This document shows, piece by piece, positions 26,462 through 36,209 of a DNA stretch of 64,000 bases. This stretch comes from an uncultured Ezakiella sp. (lineage in GTDB: Bacteria > Bacillota > Clostridia > Tissierellales > Peptoniphilaceae): positions 62,001-126,000 of the forward strand of contig NZ_CALTVH010000004.1 in the NCBI RefSeq assembly GCF_943913045.1, given 5' to 3'. The position numbers and the translations under genes are program-made. The notes under the pieces were generated by a model. It was not told the origin of the DNA, made no database searches, and saw only the letters and a list, made by a program, of their open reading frames with translations. Numbering within the stretch: position 1 is the stretch's first letter; every line of letters starts with the position of its first letter.

Positions 26462-27839
26462 TATTATTTTCTCCTAAATTATTGTTAGCAAGGCATTCCA
26501 TCTTTACTTGCTTCATTATTTTTATAACTGCAAAAAATACTATAATTGAGCTCAAGACATCACTTACTGTGTAGGCCCACCAAAATCCATCTATGCCATA
26601 AAATAGTGGCAGGATATAAATAAGTGGCATGAGAATAATAAATTGCCTCAAAAGCGATGTGATTGATGCTGTCCTTGGCCTTTTTACCGCTTGGAAAAAT
26701 GCCGTTCCTGCTATAGATATACCCAAAAATGGGGACGCATACATAGATTTTTTTAATCCACTTGCTGCAAGCTCTAAGACTGGGCCAGTTTTTTCATTAA
26801 AAAAAATCGAGCATAACTCATAAGGCCAGATCATAATTGCCAAAAATGCCGTGACGCTTACAATTGATGCGTAAATAGTGCCCTTTAAATAGGCTTCTTT
26901 AACCCGGTCAAAACTCTTGGCCCCGTAATTGTAGGCGATAATGGGGTGGATGCCCTGGTTGATTCCGTAAAGGGGCATAAATAAAACACTAGAAATCCCC
27001 ATGACTATTGACATGGCCGAAAGCCCTGTGGCTCCAGCGTATCTCTTTAGATTTAAGTTTATAAACATCATTAAAAATGAATTGGCAACATTTATTAAAA
27101 ATAAGGGCAAGCCGTTTTCAAAAATATCTCCGACCAATTTGCCTTCAAGCTTCATATAATGCTTGCTGAGTTTTAAGATGTGTTTGTCCTTTTTAAAATA
27201 CATGATAACCCAAATCATGCTTACATATTGGCTGATAACGGTCGCAATAGCCGCACCCTTGACTCCCATATCAAGAACAAAGATAAATATAGGGTCCAGG
27301 ATAATATTTAAAAATACTCCGATTAAAATCGTGGTCATGGCAGCCCGTGAATCTCCGGCCGCCCTGATGAAGTTATTTAGGCCAAAGCCGATTAAAATTG
27401 CCGGTATGCCTGGGATCGTGTAATCAAAATATGTCGCTGCATATTTGTAGTTGGATTCGGTCGGTCCCAGAAGGGATATTATCTGTTCTCTAAAAATATA
27501 TAATATTATTGGGATAAAAATTGCAAAAATTATTAAAAGATAAAGGGAAATGTTTAAATATTTCTCCGCCTTATCTTTATTTTTTTCGCCCAAGGATATA
27601 CTCATAAGCGTGCTGCCTCCGCTTGATGCAAGCATCTGCAAGCTCATGATTATCATTTGTATGGGCATAATCAAGTAAACTCCGCCAATGGCAAGCTCGT
27701 TAACCCCTTGGCCAATAAAAACCCTGTCGACCACGCTGTACAAAGCGTTGGCCAGCATGGCAATTATACTTGGGATAGAGAGCTTCCAAACCAAAGTGGA
27801 GATGGGCTGGGTACCTAGTCCATGTTCCTTATCTTTCAT
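26448..27839 (-). CDS. MATE family efflux transporter
   Basis: 463 aa with 12 membrane segments in two repeats. Family signatures include LSIPSIIAMLANALYSVVDR at the start of repeat one, the GLNNFIRAAGDSRAAM turn, and the corresponding FMPLYGINQGIHPIIAYNYG in repeat two. These transporters export drugs or metabolites using sodium or protons. First gene of a two-gene unit with degV; GAGG lies before the ATG. Confidence 0.93.
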   Translation of the reverse strand: MKDKEHGLGTQPISTLVWKLSIPSIIAMLANALYSVVDRVFIGQGVNELAIGGVYLIMPIQMIIMSLQMLASSGGSTLMSISLGEKNKDKAEKYLNISLYLLIIFAIFIPIILYIFREQIISLLGPTESNYKYAATYFDYTIPGIPAILIGFGLNNFIRAAGDSRAAMTTILIGVFLNIILDPIFIFVLDMGVKGAAIATVISQYVSMIWVIMYFKKDKHILKLSKHYMKLEGKLVGDIFENGLPLFLINVANSFLMMFINLNLKRYAGATGLSAMSIVMGISSVLFMPLYGINQGIHPIIAYNYGAKSFDRVKEAYLKGTIYASIVSVTAFLAIMIWPYELCSIFFNEKTGPVLELAASGLKKSMYASPFLGISIAGTAFFQAVKRPRTASITSLLRQFIILMPLIYILPLFYGIDGFWWAYTVSDVLSSIIVFFAVIKIMKQVKMECLANNNLGENNNERI

Positions 27840-27918
27840 ATTATTCCTCTTTCTAATTAAATTAAATAAGCCTCCACAAAAGTAAGTGGGACTTGTTTTT
27901 TAAAATAACTTATATGTA

Positions 27919-27947
27919 ATTATAACAAATTATAGGCTCATATGCAA
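27919..27947 (-). promoter_or_regulatory. Candidate promoter of MATE-degV
   Basis: Minus-strand TTGCAT (27947-27942), 17 bases, TATAAT (27924-27919), about 80 bases before the MATE start. Its upstream edge touches the kdgT terminator. Confidence 0.6.
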
Positions 27948-27975
27948 TTAAAAAGAGGGCTGGCTAACCCTCTTT
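27947..27975 (-). terminator. Terminator of the kdgT-like gene
   Basis: Minus-strand stem AAAGAGGG / CCCTCTTT (27975-27968 with 27959-27952), eight-base loop, then TTTTAAT; 15 bases after the stop. Confidence 0.8.
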
Positions 27976-27989
27976 GAAATTCACAAAAT

Positions 27990-28919
27990 TTATTTATTTT
28001 TTTCGCCTGGTCTAATTTGTCTAGCCAAGAGTGGAGTGATTATTGCTGTTGCAATTACGCAAAGGGCTACTATGGCGCTCGCTTGAGAAGCGTACTCTGC
28101 AATCTCAGGATTTGAATCCAGCATGAGAAAAGGCACGCTCGCAGACAAACCTGCGGCTGAACAAATTGCGATCGACGAAAAGCCGTCCCTCTTTTGAACC
28201 AAGCGTTCATAGCCGTACATGGGTAGGGCTGATAGCAGATAGAATAATACTAACATAATTAGTCCAGGTATGCCCGCCTTGGCAGCCTCAATCAAGTGGA
28301 TTTTTGCACCCACTGACCAACCCAGCATCAAAATCATAAAGCTCATGCCGCTTGATAAAAATTTTCCAAGGTCTGGGTCTAGGTTACCGATAGCAATCCC
28401 TGCTATAAGTGGAATTAAGGTCGAAATAATCGGCATAAAATCCATTTGCGTTGGCATGGTAAGTCCGTATATAAACATTGGAATAAATGGCAGGGCAAAG
28501 ATTGATACAAAGCCAAAGGCCAATTGGTCTGTTTCATCTCCCATGTCCTCACTTAGGGCGAGGAAGAGCGATGGGTTGATAGATGTCAGTGCGCAGATAA
28601 AGGCGATTGCACTGAGTCCCCAAAATCCTTCAAGGCCAAAGATTTTTACAAATAAAACTCCACAGACGGTGTTTATTAAAATTCTAAAAATCAAAAGCAG
28701 GCCATATCGCTTGACAATATTTTTTATGAGTGAAAGTTTTATTCCACAGCCAGACATAAAAACGGCTGCGCCCAGGACAAAGTTCAAAGATCCGCCCGCA
28801 AAAAATCCTTCAGTCAGTCCTCCAATGTGGAAAAGATCTGGTACAAAGGTATTTATCAAAGCTGAAATCAGCATGGGGATGAGTAAGGTCCCGCCTGGAA
28901 TTTTTTTCATTAATTTCAT
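27990..28919 (-). CDS. 2-keto-3-deoxygluconate permease family transporter (KdgT-like)
   Basis: 309 aa, about ten membrane segments. The start KKIPGGTLLIPMLISALINT and later LGAAVFMSGCGIKL are the family's characteristic stretches; ALTSINPSLFLALSEDMGDE lies in the centre. In enterics the family imports KDG from pectin breakdown. Here no KDG kinase or aldolase is nearby, so the substrate is unproven. GGAGG sits seven bases before ATG 28919. It stands alone between the MATE promoter and tsaD. Confidence 0.85.
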   Translation of the reverse strand: MKLMKKIPGGTLLIPMLISALINTFVPDLFHIGGLTEGFFAGGSLNFVLGAAVFMSGCGIKLSLIKNIVKRYGLLLIFRILINTVCGVLFVKIFGLEGFWGLSAIAFICALTSINPSLFLALSEDMGDETDQLAFGFVSIFALPFIPMFIYGLTMPTQMDFMPIISTLIPLIAGIAIGNLDPDLGKFLSSGMSFMILMLGWSVGAKIHLIEAAKAGIPGLIMLVLFYLLSALPMYGYERLVQKRDGFSSIAICSAAGLSASVPFLMLDSNPEIAEYASQASAIVALCVIATAIITPLLARQIRPGEKNK

Positions 28920-28989
28920 AGTCTACCTCCTTTGGCAAGAATTTTTCTCGCCTATGTAAGGATGAATGGATCATCCATTTGCAATAAGC

Positions 28990-29988
28990 TTATAAGCCCA
29001 AATTAGCGTCAGCTGTGAAAATCAAATCACCATCGCCTTCTGACTTTCTGCTGATAAAGCCTTGCATGCCAATCATGGCTGCATTGTCCGAAGTGTATTT
29101 TGGCAGAGGATACAGGACCTTAATCCCGTGCTTGTCCCCTTCTTTTTGCAAGGCCTCGCGTATGGCCTTGTTGTTTGAAACTCCGCCTGAAATTGCAATT
29201 ATCTTTCTGTCTTTTTCAAGACATGCCCTAATTGTCTTCTCGACCAGTACGTCTATAACCGCATCTTGAAAACTCTTGGCCAGGTCATTTACATTTATCT
29301 CATGGCCCTTCATTTTTTCTGTATTTATGTGGTTGATAACGGCCGTCTTGAGGCCTGAAAAAGAAAAATCATAGGAATCTTTTTCCAGCCAAACACGTGG
29401 AAAATCTATGGTCGCTTGACCATCCAAAGCCGCCTTTTCAAGCTGAGCACCTCCCGGATAGCCAAAGCCAATTACCCGCGCGACCTTGTCAAAAGCTTCG
29501 CCACAAGCGTCGTCCCTGGTCTCGCCCATCTTGTCGAAGTCGTCGTAGTCCTTGACGTCGATAATATATGAGTGGCCGCCAGAAATTACAAGTGCAATAT
29601 AAGGTGGCTCCAAGTCCTTGTGGGTGATGTAGTTGCTGGCTATATGGCCCTTCATGTGATTGACTGGCACAATTGGAATATTATTTGCAAGGGCAAGAGC
29701 CTTTGCGTATGAAACTCCAACCAAAAGTGCGCCGATAAGTCCCGGCCCCTGGGTGACAGTAATAAAATCAATGTCAGTTAGACGAACGTCAGCGTCCTTT
29801 AGCGCCTTGTCGATTACAAGAGAAATCGCCTCAATGTGCATGCGGCTGGCAATCTCTGGGACCACTCCGCCGTAGACAACATGGGTGTCGATCTGGCTTG
29901 CAATTACATTTGAAAGCACCTCTCTATTTTCTTTTACGACTGCAACGCTGGTTTCGTCGCAGCTGGTTTCTATGGCTAAAGTTAACAT
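28990..29988 (-). CDS. tsaD: tRNA N6-threonylcarbamoyladenosine transferase TsaD
   Basis: Transfers the threonylcarbamoyl group to A37 of ANN-decoding tRNAs together with TsaB and TsaE. 332 aa, ASKHA fold: MLTLAIETSCDETSVAVV, the metal-binding HMKGHIASN pair of histidines, VISGGHSYI, GYPGG and the C-terminal TSDNAAMIG. Last gene of the secA-prfB-tsaE-tsaB-rimI-tsaD run; its start overlaps rimI by seven bases. Confidence 0.97.
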   Translation of the reverse strand: MLTLAIETSCDETSVAVVKENREVLSNVIASQIDTHVVYGGVVPEIASRMHIEAISLVIDKALKDADVRLTDIDFITVTQGPGLIGALLVGVSYAKALALANNIPIVPVNHMKGHIASNYITHKDLEPPYIALVISGGHSYIIDVKDYDDFDKMGETRDDACGEAFDKVARVIGFGYPGGAQLEKAALDGQATIDFPRVWLEKDSYDFSFSGLKTAVINHINTEKMKGHEINVNDLAKSFQDAVIDVLVEKTIRACLEKDRKIIAISGGVSNNKAIREALQKEGDKHGIKVLYPLPKYTSDNAAMIGMQGFISRKSEGDGDLIFTADANLGL

Positions 29989-30362
29989 TTCTCTTCCCTC
30001 TTCATCAAAATTGCATCTCCGTCAGGATAATAATTTTTCCGCCTGGCGTATTCTACAAAGCCGCAAGTCTTATAAAAATTAATTGCTCCAATATTATTCT
30101 CGTTCACGTCTAAGTAAATTGTCCCGTCAATTGCATTTATTATTTCTGTGGCCAGGCCCTGCCTCTTGTGGGCCTCATCAACTGCGATAAAAATAATCTC
30201 TACCTCTTCTAAAACTTCCGTATAAATCATATAGGCGAAATTTCTTATGCCAATAATTTTATAAGGAGTCTTAAAATCATTTTCAGATAAATATTTGCCA
30301 AAGGCTTCATTGTGAATGGCATTTACCCAGGCAAAATCATTTATATTTAAAGTTTCAATCAT
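29982..30362 (-). CDS. rimI: Ribosomal-protein-alanine N-acetyltransferase RimI-like (GNAT)
   Basis: 126 aa, smaller than the usual ~145, but with a GNAT core: EIIFIAVDEAHKRQGLATEI (acetyl-CoA loop) and ENNIGAINFYKTCGFVEYAR. Its place between tsaB and tsaD is the common Firmicute position of rimI, which acetylates the N-terminus of ribosomal protein S18. It overlaps both neighbours by a few bases. The target is inferred from context. Confidence 0.82.
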   Translation of the reverse strand: MIETLNINDFAWVNAIHNEAFGKYLSENDFKTPYKIIGIRNFAYMIYTEVLEEVEIIFIAVDEAHKRQGLATEIINAIDGTIYLDVNENNIGAINFYKTCGFVEYARRKNYYPDGDAILMKREEKC

Positions 30363-30985
30363 TTGCTGACAATTTCTTCCTTGGTCTTTAAGTAATTTAA
30401 AGTCGAGGACATATAGTCTTCGTAATCTTTTTTATCCACATCAAGGCTGGCTCTGGCAAGGCCCTTTACAGACAAATAAATATCCTTATCAACTGCTAGC
30501 TTATAGCCCCTGGCCTCTAATTTGTCCTTGTATTTTAAAAGTCCTTCGCCAAAAACCAATCGGCCATTCCCGTCTGGCAAGTCGGATATCTCATAAACTG
30601 CTGAATCGATTTTGCCGTCAGAAAAATAAACCCTGTCCCTGCGGGCATCTATCATAGCGCAAGCATTTTCAGTATAGGATTCAGCTATAATTGCCCTTAG
30701 AGTGTCCACGGGTATAATGGGTTTTTTTAATGAATAGCTGATGGCTTTTGCTGCAGCCATGCCAACGCGAAGGCCAGTAAAAGAACCCGGCCCATTTAAA
30801 ATGCTGATAGCGTCTATATCTTTCATGGTCAAATCAATATAGGTAAAGGCGTCGTCAATCATTTTAAAAATCGTTTCCGATTGTCTGATGCCGCCCTCAA
30901 TACCGATTGATATTAAGCTTTCACCATCTCTGGTCACGCTTACGCCCGTGCCAGCTGTCCCCGTTAACAGATTTAAAATAATCAT
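30359..30985 (-). CDS. tsaB: tRNA threonylcarbamoyladenosine biosynthesis protein TsaB
   Basis: 208 aa ASKHA-fold partner of TsaD, catalytically inactive itself. Typical segments: DDAFTYIDLTMKDIDAI, then NGPGSFTGLRVGMAAAKAIS, and LDARRDRVY-like IDARRDRVYFSDG. Overlaps tsaE and rimI by four bases each, so the three are translated as a unit. Confidence 0.93.
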   Translation of the reverse strand: MIILNLLTGTAGTGVSVTRDGESLISIGIEGGIRQSETIFKMIDDAFTYIDLTMKDIDAISILNGPGSFTGLRVGMAAAKAISYSLKKPIIPVDTLRAIIAESYTENACAMIDARRDRVYFSDGKIDSAVYEISDLPDGNGRLVFGEGLLKYKDKLEARGYKLAVDKDIYLSVKGLARASLDVDKKDYEDYMSSTLNYLKTKEEIVSK

Positions 30986-31398
30986 AAGACCTCCTCGGCC
31001 ATTGGGCCTTCGATTTCAACAGCCCGTCCATCTATGCCGTCCCGGCTAAAGGTGATGGATAAATCGTAGGGCTCGTCGCCTAAAATTTCTGGCCACTCGA
31101 TTAGCTTGATAGAATCGTCGTCCAAAATTTCCTCTATGCCAATGCCCAAGGCTTCCTCGTAAGATTTTAACCTATATAAATCCAAATGTGAAATCACTTG
31201 GTCACCTTCGTAGATATTTACCAGGCCAAAAGAAGGGCTCTTGGCATCAGTACCCAGCGCCTTGGCAAAGGCCTTGGCAAAAGTAGTCTTGCCCGTCCCC
31301 AGATCTCCCTTCAAAAATATAATTGCGCCTGGACTGACCAGGCCGGCAATTTTTTCTGCAAATTTATTTGTTTCTTCAAGATTTTTTAATTTAATCAT
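30982..31398 (-). CDS. tsaE: tRNA threonylcarbamoyladenosine biosynthesis ATPase TsaE
   Basis: 138 aa P-loop ATPase that cycles the TsaBD complex. Walker A is KGDLGTGKTTFAKA; LDLYRL and IEWPEILGD are the family's hallmark stretches. It overlaps the prfB stop by eight bases, linking t6A tRNA modification to release-factor expression in one transcript. Confidence 0.95.
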   Translation of the reverse strand: MIKLKNLEETNKFAEKIAGLVSPGAIIFLKGDLGTGKTTFAKAFAKALGTDAKSPSFGLVNIYEGDQVISHLDLYRLKSYEEALGIGIEEILDDDSIKLIEWPEILGDEPYDLSITFSRDGIDGRAVEIEGPMAEEVL

Positions 31399-32504
31399 GG
31401 TCTTCTTTCTTCATGAGCAAGTAGCCCTTAATAAATTCGTCTATATCTCCGTCCATAACCGCCTTGGTATCGCCGGTTTCCACATTGGTCCTGTGGTCCT
31501 TGACCATTTGATAGGGGTGGAAAACATAAGACCTGATTTGGCTGCCCCATTCGATCTTGGAATAGTTGCCAGCCAGCTCTTCGATTTTCTCCTTGCGCTC
31601 TTCTTCTTTGAGGGCGATCAGCTTGCCAGTCAAAATCTTCATGGCAACTTCCTTGTTTTTAAGTTGGCTGCGTTCGTTTTGACAGCTGACTACAATACCC
31701 GTAGGTATGTGCTTGATGCGAACTGCAGAATCAGTTGTGTTAACCGATTGACCGCCTGCACCGCTTGACCTATAGGTATTTATTTCCAAGTCATTTTCGT
31801 TGATATCCACCACAATGTCGTCGTCCAAATTTGGCATGACATCCACACTTGCAAAAGACGTGTGGCGTTTGCGGGCTGTATCAAATGGCGATATGCGGAC
31901 AAGTCTGTGAACGCCCTTCTCGCCCTTCAAATACCCGTAGGCATTGCGGCCTTCAAAGAGCATGGTGACGGATTTTATTCCGCCCTCGGTATCATTTAAT
32001 AGATCCAAAACAGTCACCTTGTAGTTGTGCCCGTCTCCCCAGCGCTTGTACATACGCATAAGCATCTCCGTCCAGTCTTGAGCCTCCAGGCCGCCTGCAC
32101 CTGAGTGAATCTGCATAACAGCAGACTGGGAATCGTAATCACCAGTCAGCATTTGTGTGAGCGCATAGTCGTCGACTTCTTTGGTCAGGTCTTTTACTCT
32201 TTTTTGCCAGGCCTTGTACTCGTTTTCGTCGTCGCACTCTTCGCAGAGCTCCAAAAATACCCTGGCGTCTTCCAAGCCATTTAAGAGGTCGTGATATTCG
32301 TTTATCTCCGACTCCAAATCATTTATTTTTTTCATCAGAGACGAAGCTTTTTCCTGGTCATCCCAAAGGTTGGGTGCCAGGCTTTCTTTTTTTAATTCTT
32401 CAAGCTTTTCCTTCTTTTTTTCCGGGTCAAAGACTCTCTCCGATTCTCTTAACCCTCTCTATCATCTCATCTATCAAATTATAATCAGTTTGTAAAATCT
32501 CCAT
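31391..32504 (-). CDS. prfB: Peptide chain release factor 2, with programmed +1 frameshift
   Basis: RF2 terminates at UGA and UAA. The frame starts at ATG 32504 and meets an in-frame TGA at codon 26 (32429-32427) inside the slippery CTT TGA C, preceded by GGAGAG acting as an internal Shine-Dalgarno. A +1 shift there continues as DPEKKKEKLEELKKE to the stop at 31391, giving 370 aa. The zero frame encodes 25 residues (MEILQTDYN...IGESL). The GGQ loop (YRSSGAGGQSVNTTDSAVR) and the codon-recognition region lie in the main frame. The GGGAG ribosome-binding site overlaps the secA stop. Autoregulation by RF2 levels follows from the known mechanism. Confidence 0.96.
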
Positions 32505-32510
32505 AAATCT

Positions 32511-35234
32511 TTATCTCCCACAACAATTTTTGTATTTTTTACCTGATCCACATGGGCATGGGTCGTTCCTGCCAACCTTTGGTGCACTTCTTACAACAGT
32601 GTCTTGCTTAGGTGCACCCGCTTGGATGTTTCTGTTTACCCGTTTGCGTTCAACCTTTTGAGGGTCTTCAACATGGAAGAGGTATTTCAAGAAAGTTTCT
32701 TGGATATCCTCATTCATGCCTTCAAACATTTGTGAACCCTCAATTTGGTAGGCGCGAACTGGGTCAACTTGCCCATAGGCCCTGAGACCAATTCCGGTTT
32801 TTAATTGGTCCATGGCGTCTATGTGGTCCATCCACTTTTCGTCAACAACTCTTAAGAGCAAAATGCGTTCAATATTTCTCAAGTTTTCAGGGCCGAATTC
32901 CTCTTCCCTTCTGTTGTACTCAGCAAAAATTGCACCTTCCATCTTGGCCTTCATTTGCTCAGGGTTATCTCCCAGTGGCATTGGTATGCCAAAGATGCCC
33001 TCAGTTTCGGATTTAATTTTTTCTTTTTGCCATTCGCCAGTCTTTTCATATTCAAAGGAATAGAGTTTAATCATCCTGTCTAAGACTGCGTCGATCATAG
33101 TCTCGACTGTGTCTTTAAAGTCAGCCCCTTCCAGGATTTTCTTTCTTTCCCCGTAAATAATGGTCCTTTGTTGGTTCATGACGTCGTCGTATTGGAGGAC
33201 GTGTTTACGCGACCTAAAGTTGTTGGCTTCAACATTTCTTTGAGCCGTTTCAATACGCTTGGTAATCATGCTGTGCTTGAGAGGTTCTTCCTCTTCGCCA
33301 GAGAATCTTTGGATTAAGTCTTTGAGCCTTTCCCCACCAAATAGCCTCATGAGGTCGTCTTCGGTTGAGATAAAGAACTTGGATGAACCCGGGTCCCCTT
33401 GACGACCTGAACGACCGCGGAGCTGGTTGTCAATCCGCCTTGACTCGTGGCGCTGGGTACCAACTATGTGAAGGCCGCCAGCTGCAATAACCTTTTCCTT
33501 TTCTTCCTTGATCTCGTCTCTAAATTTATCAATAAAGTCATGGTATTTTTTCCTGTAAGCAATAAGGGCTGGATCTTGGGTTTCTTCGTAACCTTCGATG
33601 GCAATTATCATATTCTCATCGTCGACTTCTTTTTTAATTTCATTTATAGCCAAGTGCTCAGGATTTCCGCCCAGCATAATGTCCGTACCACGGCCAGCCA
33701 TGTTGGTGGCAATAGTTACAGCCCCGTAGCGACCAGCTTGAGCAACGATTTCCGCTTCCTTCTCGTGGAATTTCGCATTCAAAACCCTGTGGTCAATGCG
33801 TTCCTTCTTCAAAAGTTTGGACAAGTGTTCTGAGTCTTCGATTGTAATTGTACCGACCAAAACTGGTTGGCCCTTTTCGTGGGCTGCCTTGATGTCTCTC
33901 ACAATAGCCCTGTCCTTGGCATCAATTGTTGCATAAATCTCGTCATCGTGGTCAATTCTTTGAACTGGCCTATTGGTTGGAATTGCAATTACTTCCATGT
34001 CGTAAATTTCTCTAAACTCTGCTTCTTCGGTCATGGCCGTACCGGTCATACCAGAAAGCTTATCATACATCCTAAAATAATTTTGGAAGGTAATTGTAGC
34101 CAGAGTCATGGATTCGTTTTGCACATTCAAATTTTCCTTGGCTTCGATTGCTTGATGGAGGCCGTCTGAATACCTGCGGCCGTACATAATACGTCCGGTA
34201 AATTCGTCGACGATTAAGACCTCGCCGTCCTTAACCACGTAATCAACATCGCGTTTCATCAGACTCCTGGCCTTGAGGGCGATATTTATGTGGTGCATAA
34301 TTTCTATATTATCAATGTCGGCCAAGTTTTCAATTCCAAAATAAGACTCAGCCTTTTTGGTTCCGCGTTCAGTAATAGAAACCGTGTTATTTTTTTCATC
34401 CACCAGATAATCCACAGTTTCTTCCTTGGGTTCTGTGTCAAAATCCAAGGGGCTGTATGGCTTTTCATCTGGATCAACTTCCCTATATGATAGGGTATTG
34501 GCAAAATTTCTGGCCCTAACGTACAAGTCATTGGCCTTGTCAGCTTGACCGGAAATAATGAGCGGCGTCCTGGCTTCGTCGATTAAAATCGAGTCGACTT
34601 CGTCAACGATGGCATAGTGTTGGCCGCGTTGAACCATGTTTTCCTTGTAGATAACCATGTTGTCGCGCAGATAGTCAAAGCCAAATTCGTTGTTAGTCCC
34701 GTAAGTGATATCAGCCGCATAAGCCTGCCGCCTTTCGCTTTTGTCCAAGCCATTTAAAATAACCCCAACAGATAGACCCAAAAATTCAAAAGTTTTGCCC
34801 ATCCAGTTGCGGTCACGCTTGGCCAAGTAGTCGTTAACTGTAACAATGTGCACGCCCTTACCTTCAAGAGCATTCAAATAAGCAGGCATGGTTTCGACCA
34901 AGGTCTTACCTTCACCTGTTTTCATTTCTGCAATCATTCCCTTGTGGAGGACGATTCCACCCAAGACTTGGACCCTATAAGGACGCATATTTAAAACCCT
35001 AAAGGAAGCCTCACGCATAGTTGCAAAAGCCTCTGGTAAAATATCGTCAAGGGTCTCGCCCCTATCCAGCCTTTCTTTAAATTCACCTGTCTTTGCCTTT
35101 AGGGCATCGTCAGACAATTTTTTATATTCTTCTTCATAAGCCATAACCTGGTCGGCTATGGGTTCTATTTTTTTGAGTTCTTTAGTGGATAAATCACTAA
35201 ATAAACCTCCAAACATTTTTTTAAACATTCCCAT
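32511..35234 (-). CDS. secA: Protein translocase ATPase SecA
   Basis: Drives export through SecYEG. 907 aa from ATG 35234; a GTG three codons earlier is excluded because it lies in the AAAGGTG ribosome-binding site. Features: Walker A AEMKTGEGKTLVE, DEVDSILIDEARTPLIISG, TNMAGRGTDI, RQGDPGSSKFFIS, and the C-terminal zinc-binding tail CPCGSGKKYKNCC that contacts SecB-like partners or ribosomes. First gene of the operon running through prfB and the tsa genes. Confidence 0.98.
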   Translation of the reverse strand: MGMFKKMFGGLFSDLSTKELKKIEPIADQVMAYEEEYKKLSDDALKAKTGEFKERLDRGETLDDILPEAFATMREASFRVLNMRPYRVQVLGGIVLHKGMIAEMKTGEGKTLVETMPAYLNALEGKGVHIVTVNDYLAKRDRNWMGKTFEFLGLSVGVILNGLDKSERRQAYAADITYGTNNEFGFDYLRDNMVIYKENMVQRGQHYAIVDEVDSILIDEARTPLIISGQADKANDLYVRARNFANTLSYREVDPDEKPYSPLDFDTEPKEETVDYLVDEKNNTVSITERGTKKAESYFGIENLADIDNIEIMHHINIALKARSLMKRDVDYVVKDGEVLIVDEFTGRIMYGRRYSDGLHQAIEAKENLNVQNESMTLATITFQNYFRMYDKLSGMTGTAMTEEAEFREIYDMEVIAIPTNRPVQRIDHDDEIYATIDAKDRAIVRDIKAAHEKGQPVLVGTITIEDSEHLSKLLKKERIDHRVLNAKFHEKEAEIVAQAGRYGAVTIATNMAGRGTDIMLGGNPEHLAINEIKKEVDDENMIIAIEGYEETQDPALIAYRKKYHDFIDKFRDEIKEEKEKVIAAGGLHIVGTQRHESRRIDNQLRGRSGRQGDPGSSKFFISTEDDLMRLFGGERLKDLIQRFSGEEEEPLKHSMITKRIETAQRNVEANNFRSRKHVLQYDDVMNQQRTIIYGERKKILEGADFKDTVETMIDAVLDRMIKLYSFEYEKTGEWQKEKIKSETEGIFGIPMPLGDNPEQMKAKMEGAIFAEYNRREEEFGPENLRNIERILLLRVVDEKWMDHIDAMDQLKTGIGLRAYGQVDPVRAYQIEGSQMFEGMNEDIQETFLKYLFHVEDPQKVERKRVNRNIQAGAPKQDTVVRSAPKVGRNDPCPCGSGKKYKNCCGR

Positions 35235-35257
35235 TAAAATCACCTTTCTATGGATAC

Positions 35258-35286
35258 ATTATAACAGTTGGCGGTCATTAATACAA
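35258..35286 (-). promoter_or_regulatory. Promoter of the secA operon
   Basis: Minus-strand TTGTAT (35286-35281), 17-base spacer, TATAAT (35263-35258), 24 bases before the secA start codon. Confidence 0.75.
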
Positions 35287-35423
35287 GATATTAGCTAAAT
35301 TTATCAATTAAAATCCAGCAAGCAGAAAGTAAAAAATAAATTTTATTTTTTCTAGTGTTTTTTGCTTCATATAATTTTTGAAGACAAAGCTCCAAATATT
35401 CCTATGATTTTTGCAAAAGATAA

Positions 35424-35457
35424 ATAAAAAATGGAGCCTTTTAAAAAAGCTCCATAA
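35424..35457 (-). terminator. Terminator of the membrane-protein gene at 35480
   Basis: Minus-strand stem ATGGAGC / GCTCCAT with a U-rich loop, followed by TTTTTTATT; 22 bases beyond the stop. Confidence 0.8.
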
Positions 35458-35479
35458 AAATTTTTATTGTCGATCGTTT

Positions 35480-36049
35480 TTAATTATTTAAAAAATCTTT
35501 CATTTGATTTTGCTTGGCCCTTAAGTGATCGTCTTCAGTCATCATTTTATTATGGTTTTTTCTATTGACTAAATCAGCCAAATATCTGACAAAATACATG
35601 GCGAGTGACAGGCACAAGCAAGTGATAGCAGGGGCAAAAATATAATTGCTGTTAAAGATGCTTACCTCCCTACTGTGCAAAATTCCATACATTTGCAGGA
35701 GCCTAACTATCATATTGGACCCTGTAAGAGTCTGTGCCAATCCAAGGGCTAACATCAAAATAGAAAATATCCAGGGTGTGTAAAACTTTTCAGATCCCAC
35801 AAAATTTATCCCATCGTAGGCGCCCATGGCTGCATAAAAAGTAAAGGCAACCCCATAAACAAAAGCAAAAATACTCATGGAGTTTAAAAATTGATCCATC
35901 TGCCTCAAGTCGCTTTCAAATCCATCAGGCTTTAAAACTTCTGAATTAATAATACTAAAGCCAATTACAATGGCCAGTCCAAATACCAAGGCAAAGATAA
36001 GTCTGCCCTTTAGGGTATTGTAATTCAAAAAACCTTTATTCTTTTTCAT
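35480..36049 (-). CDS. Uncharacterised four-TM membrane protein
   Basis: 189 aa from ATG 36049, chosen because AGGAGG precedes it. Four to five hydrophobic segments: about 17-36 (GRLIFALVFGLAIVIGFSII), 58-76, 94-112 (YTPWIFSILMLALGLAQTL) and 143-166 (FAPAITCLCLSLAMYFVRYL). The C-terminus is charged and cytoplasmic-looking (NRKNHNKMMTEDD). No recognisable domain or conserved polar residues inside the membrane. It is monocistronic with its own terminator between secA and an asparaginase gene. Function unknown. Confidence 0.7.
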   Translation of the reverse strand: MKKNKGFLNYNTLKGRLIFALVFGLAIVIGFSIINSEVLKPDGFESDLRQMDQFLNSMSIFAFVYGVAFTFYAAMGAYDGINFVGSEKFYTPWIFSILMLALGLAQTLTGSNMIVRLLQMYGILHSREVSIFNSNYIFAPAITCLCLSLAMYFVRYLADLVNRKNHNKMMTEDDHLRAKQNQMKDFLNN

Positions 36050-36171
36050 TCCGTCCTCCTTTTGTTCTTTAAGTTTTGTCAACCGCTTATATTTTTATAA
36101 TACAATATGTATTCATCTTTCATATACCCAATTTGTACGCTCCGCTAAAGTTTTCCTACAAGTTAACTTAA

Positions 36172-36204
36172 ACAAAAAAACAGCCGGGTTTTTTGCCCAG
36201 CTGT
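36172..36204 (-). terminator. Terminator of the glycosylasparaginase gene
   Basis: Minus-strand stem ACAGCTGGG / CCCGGCTGT (one G-U pair), seven-base loop, then seven T; just after the stop at 36210. Confidence 0.88.
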
Positions 36205-36209
36205 ATATA

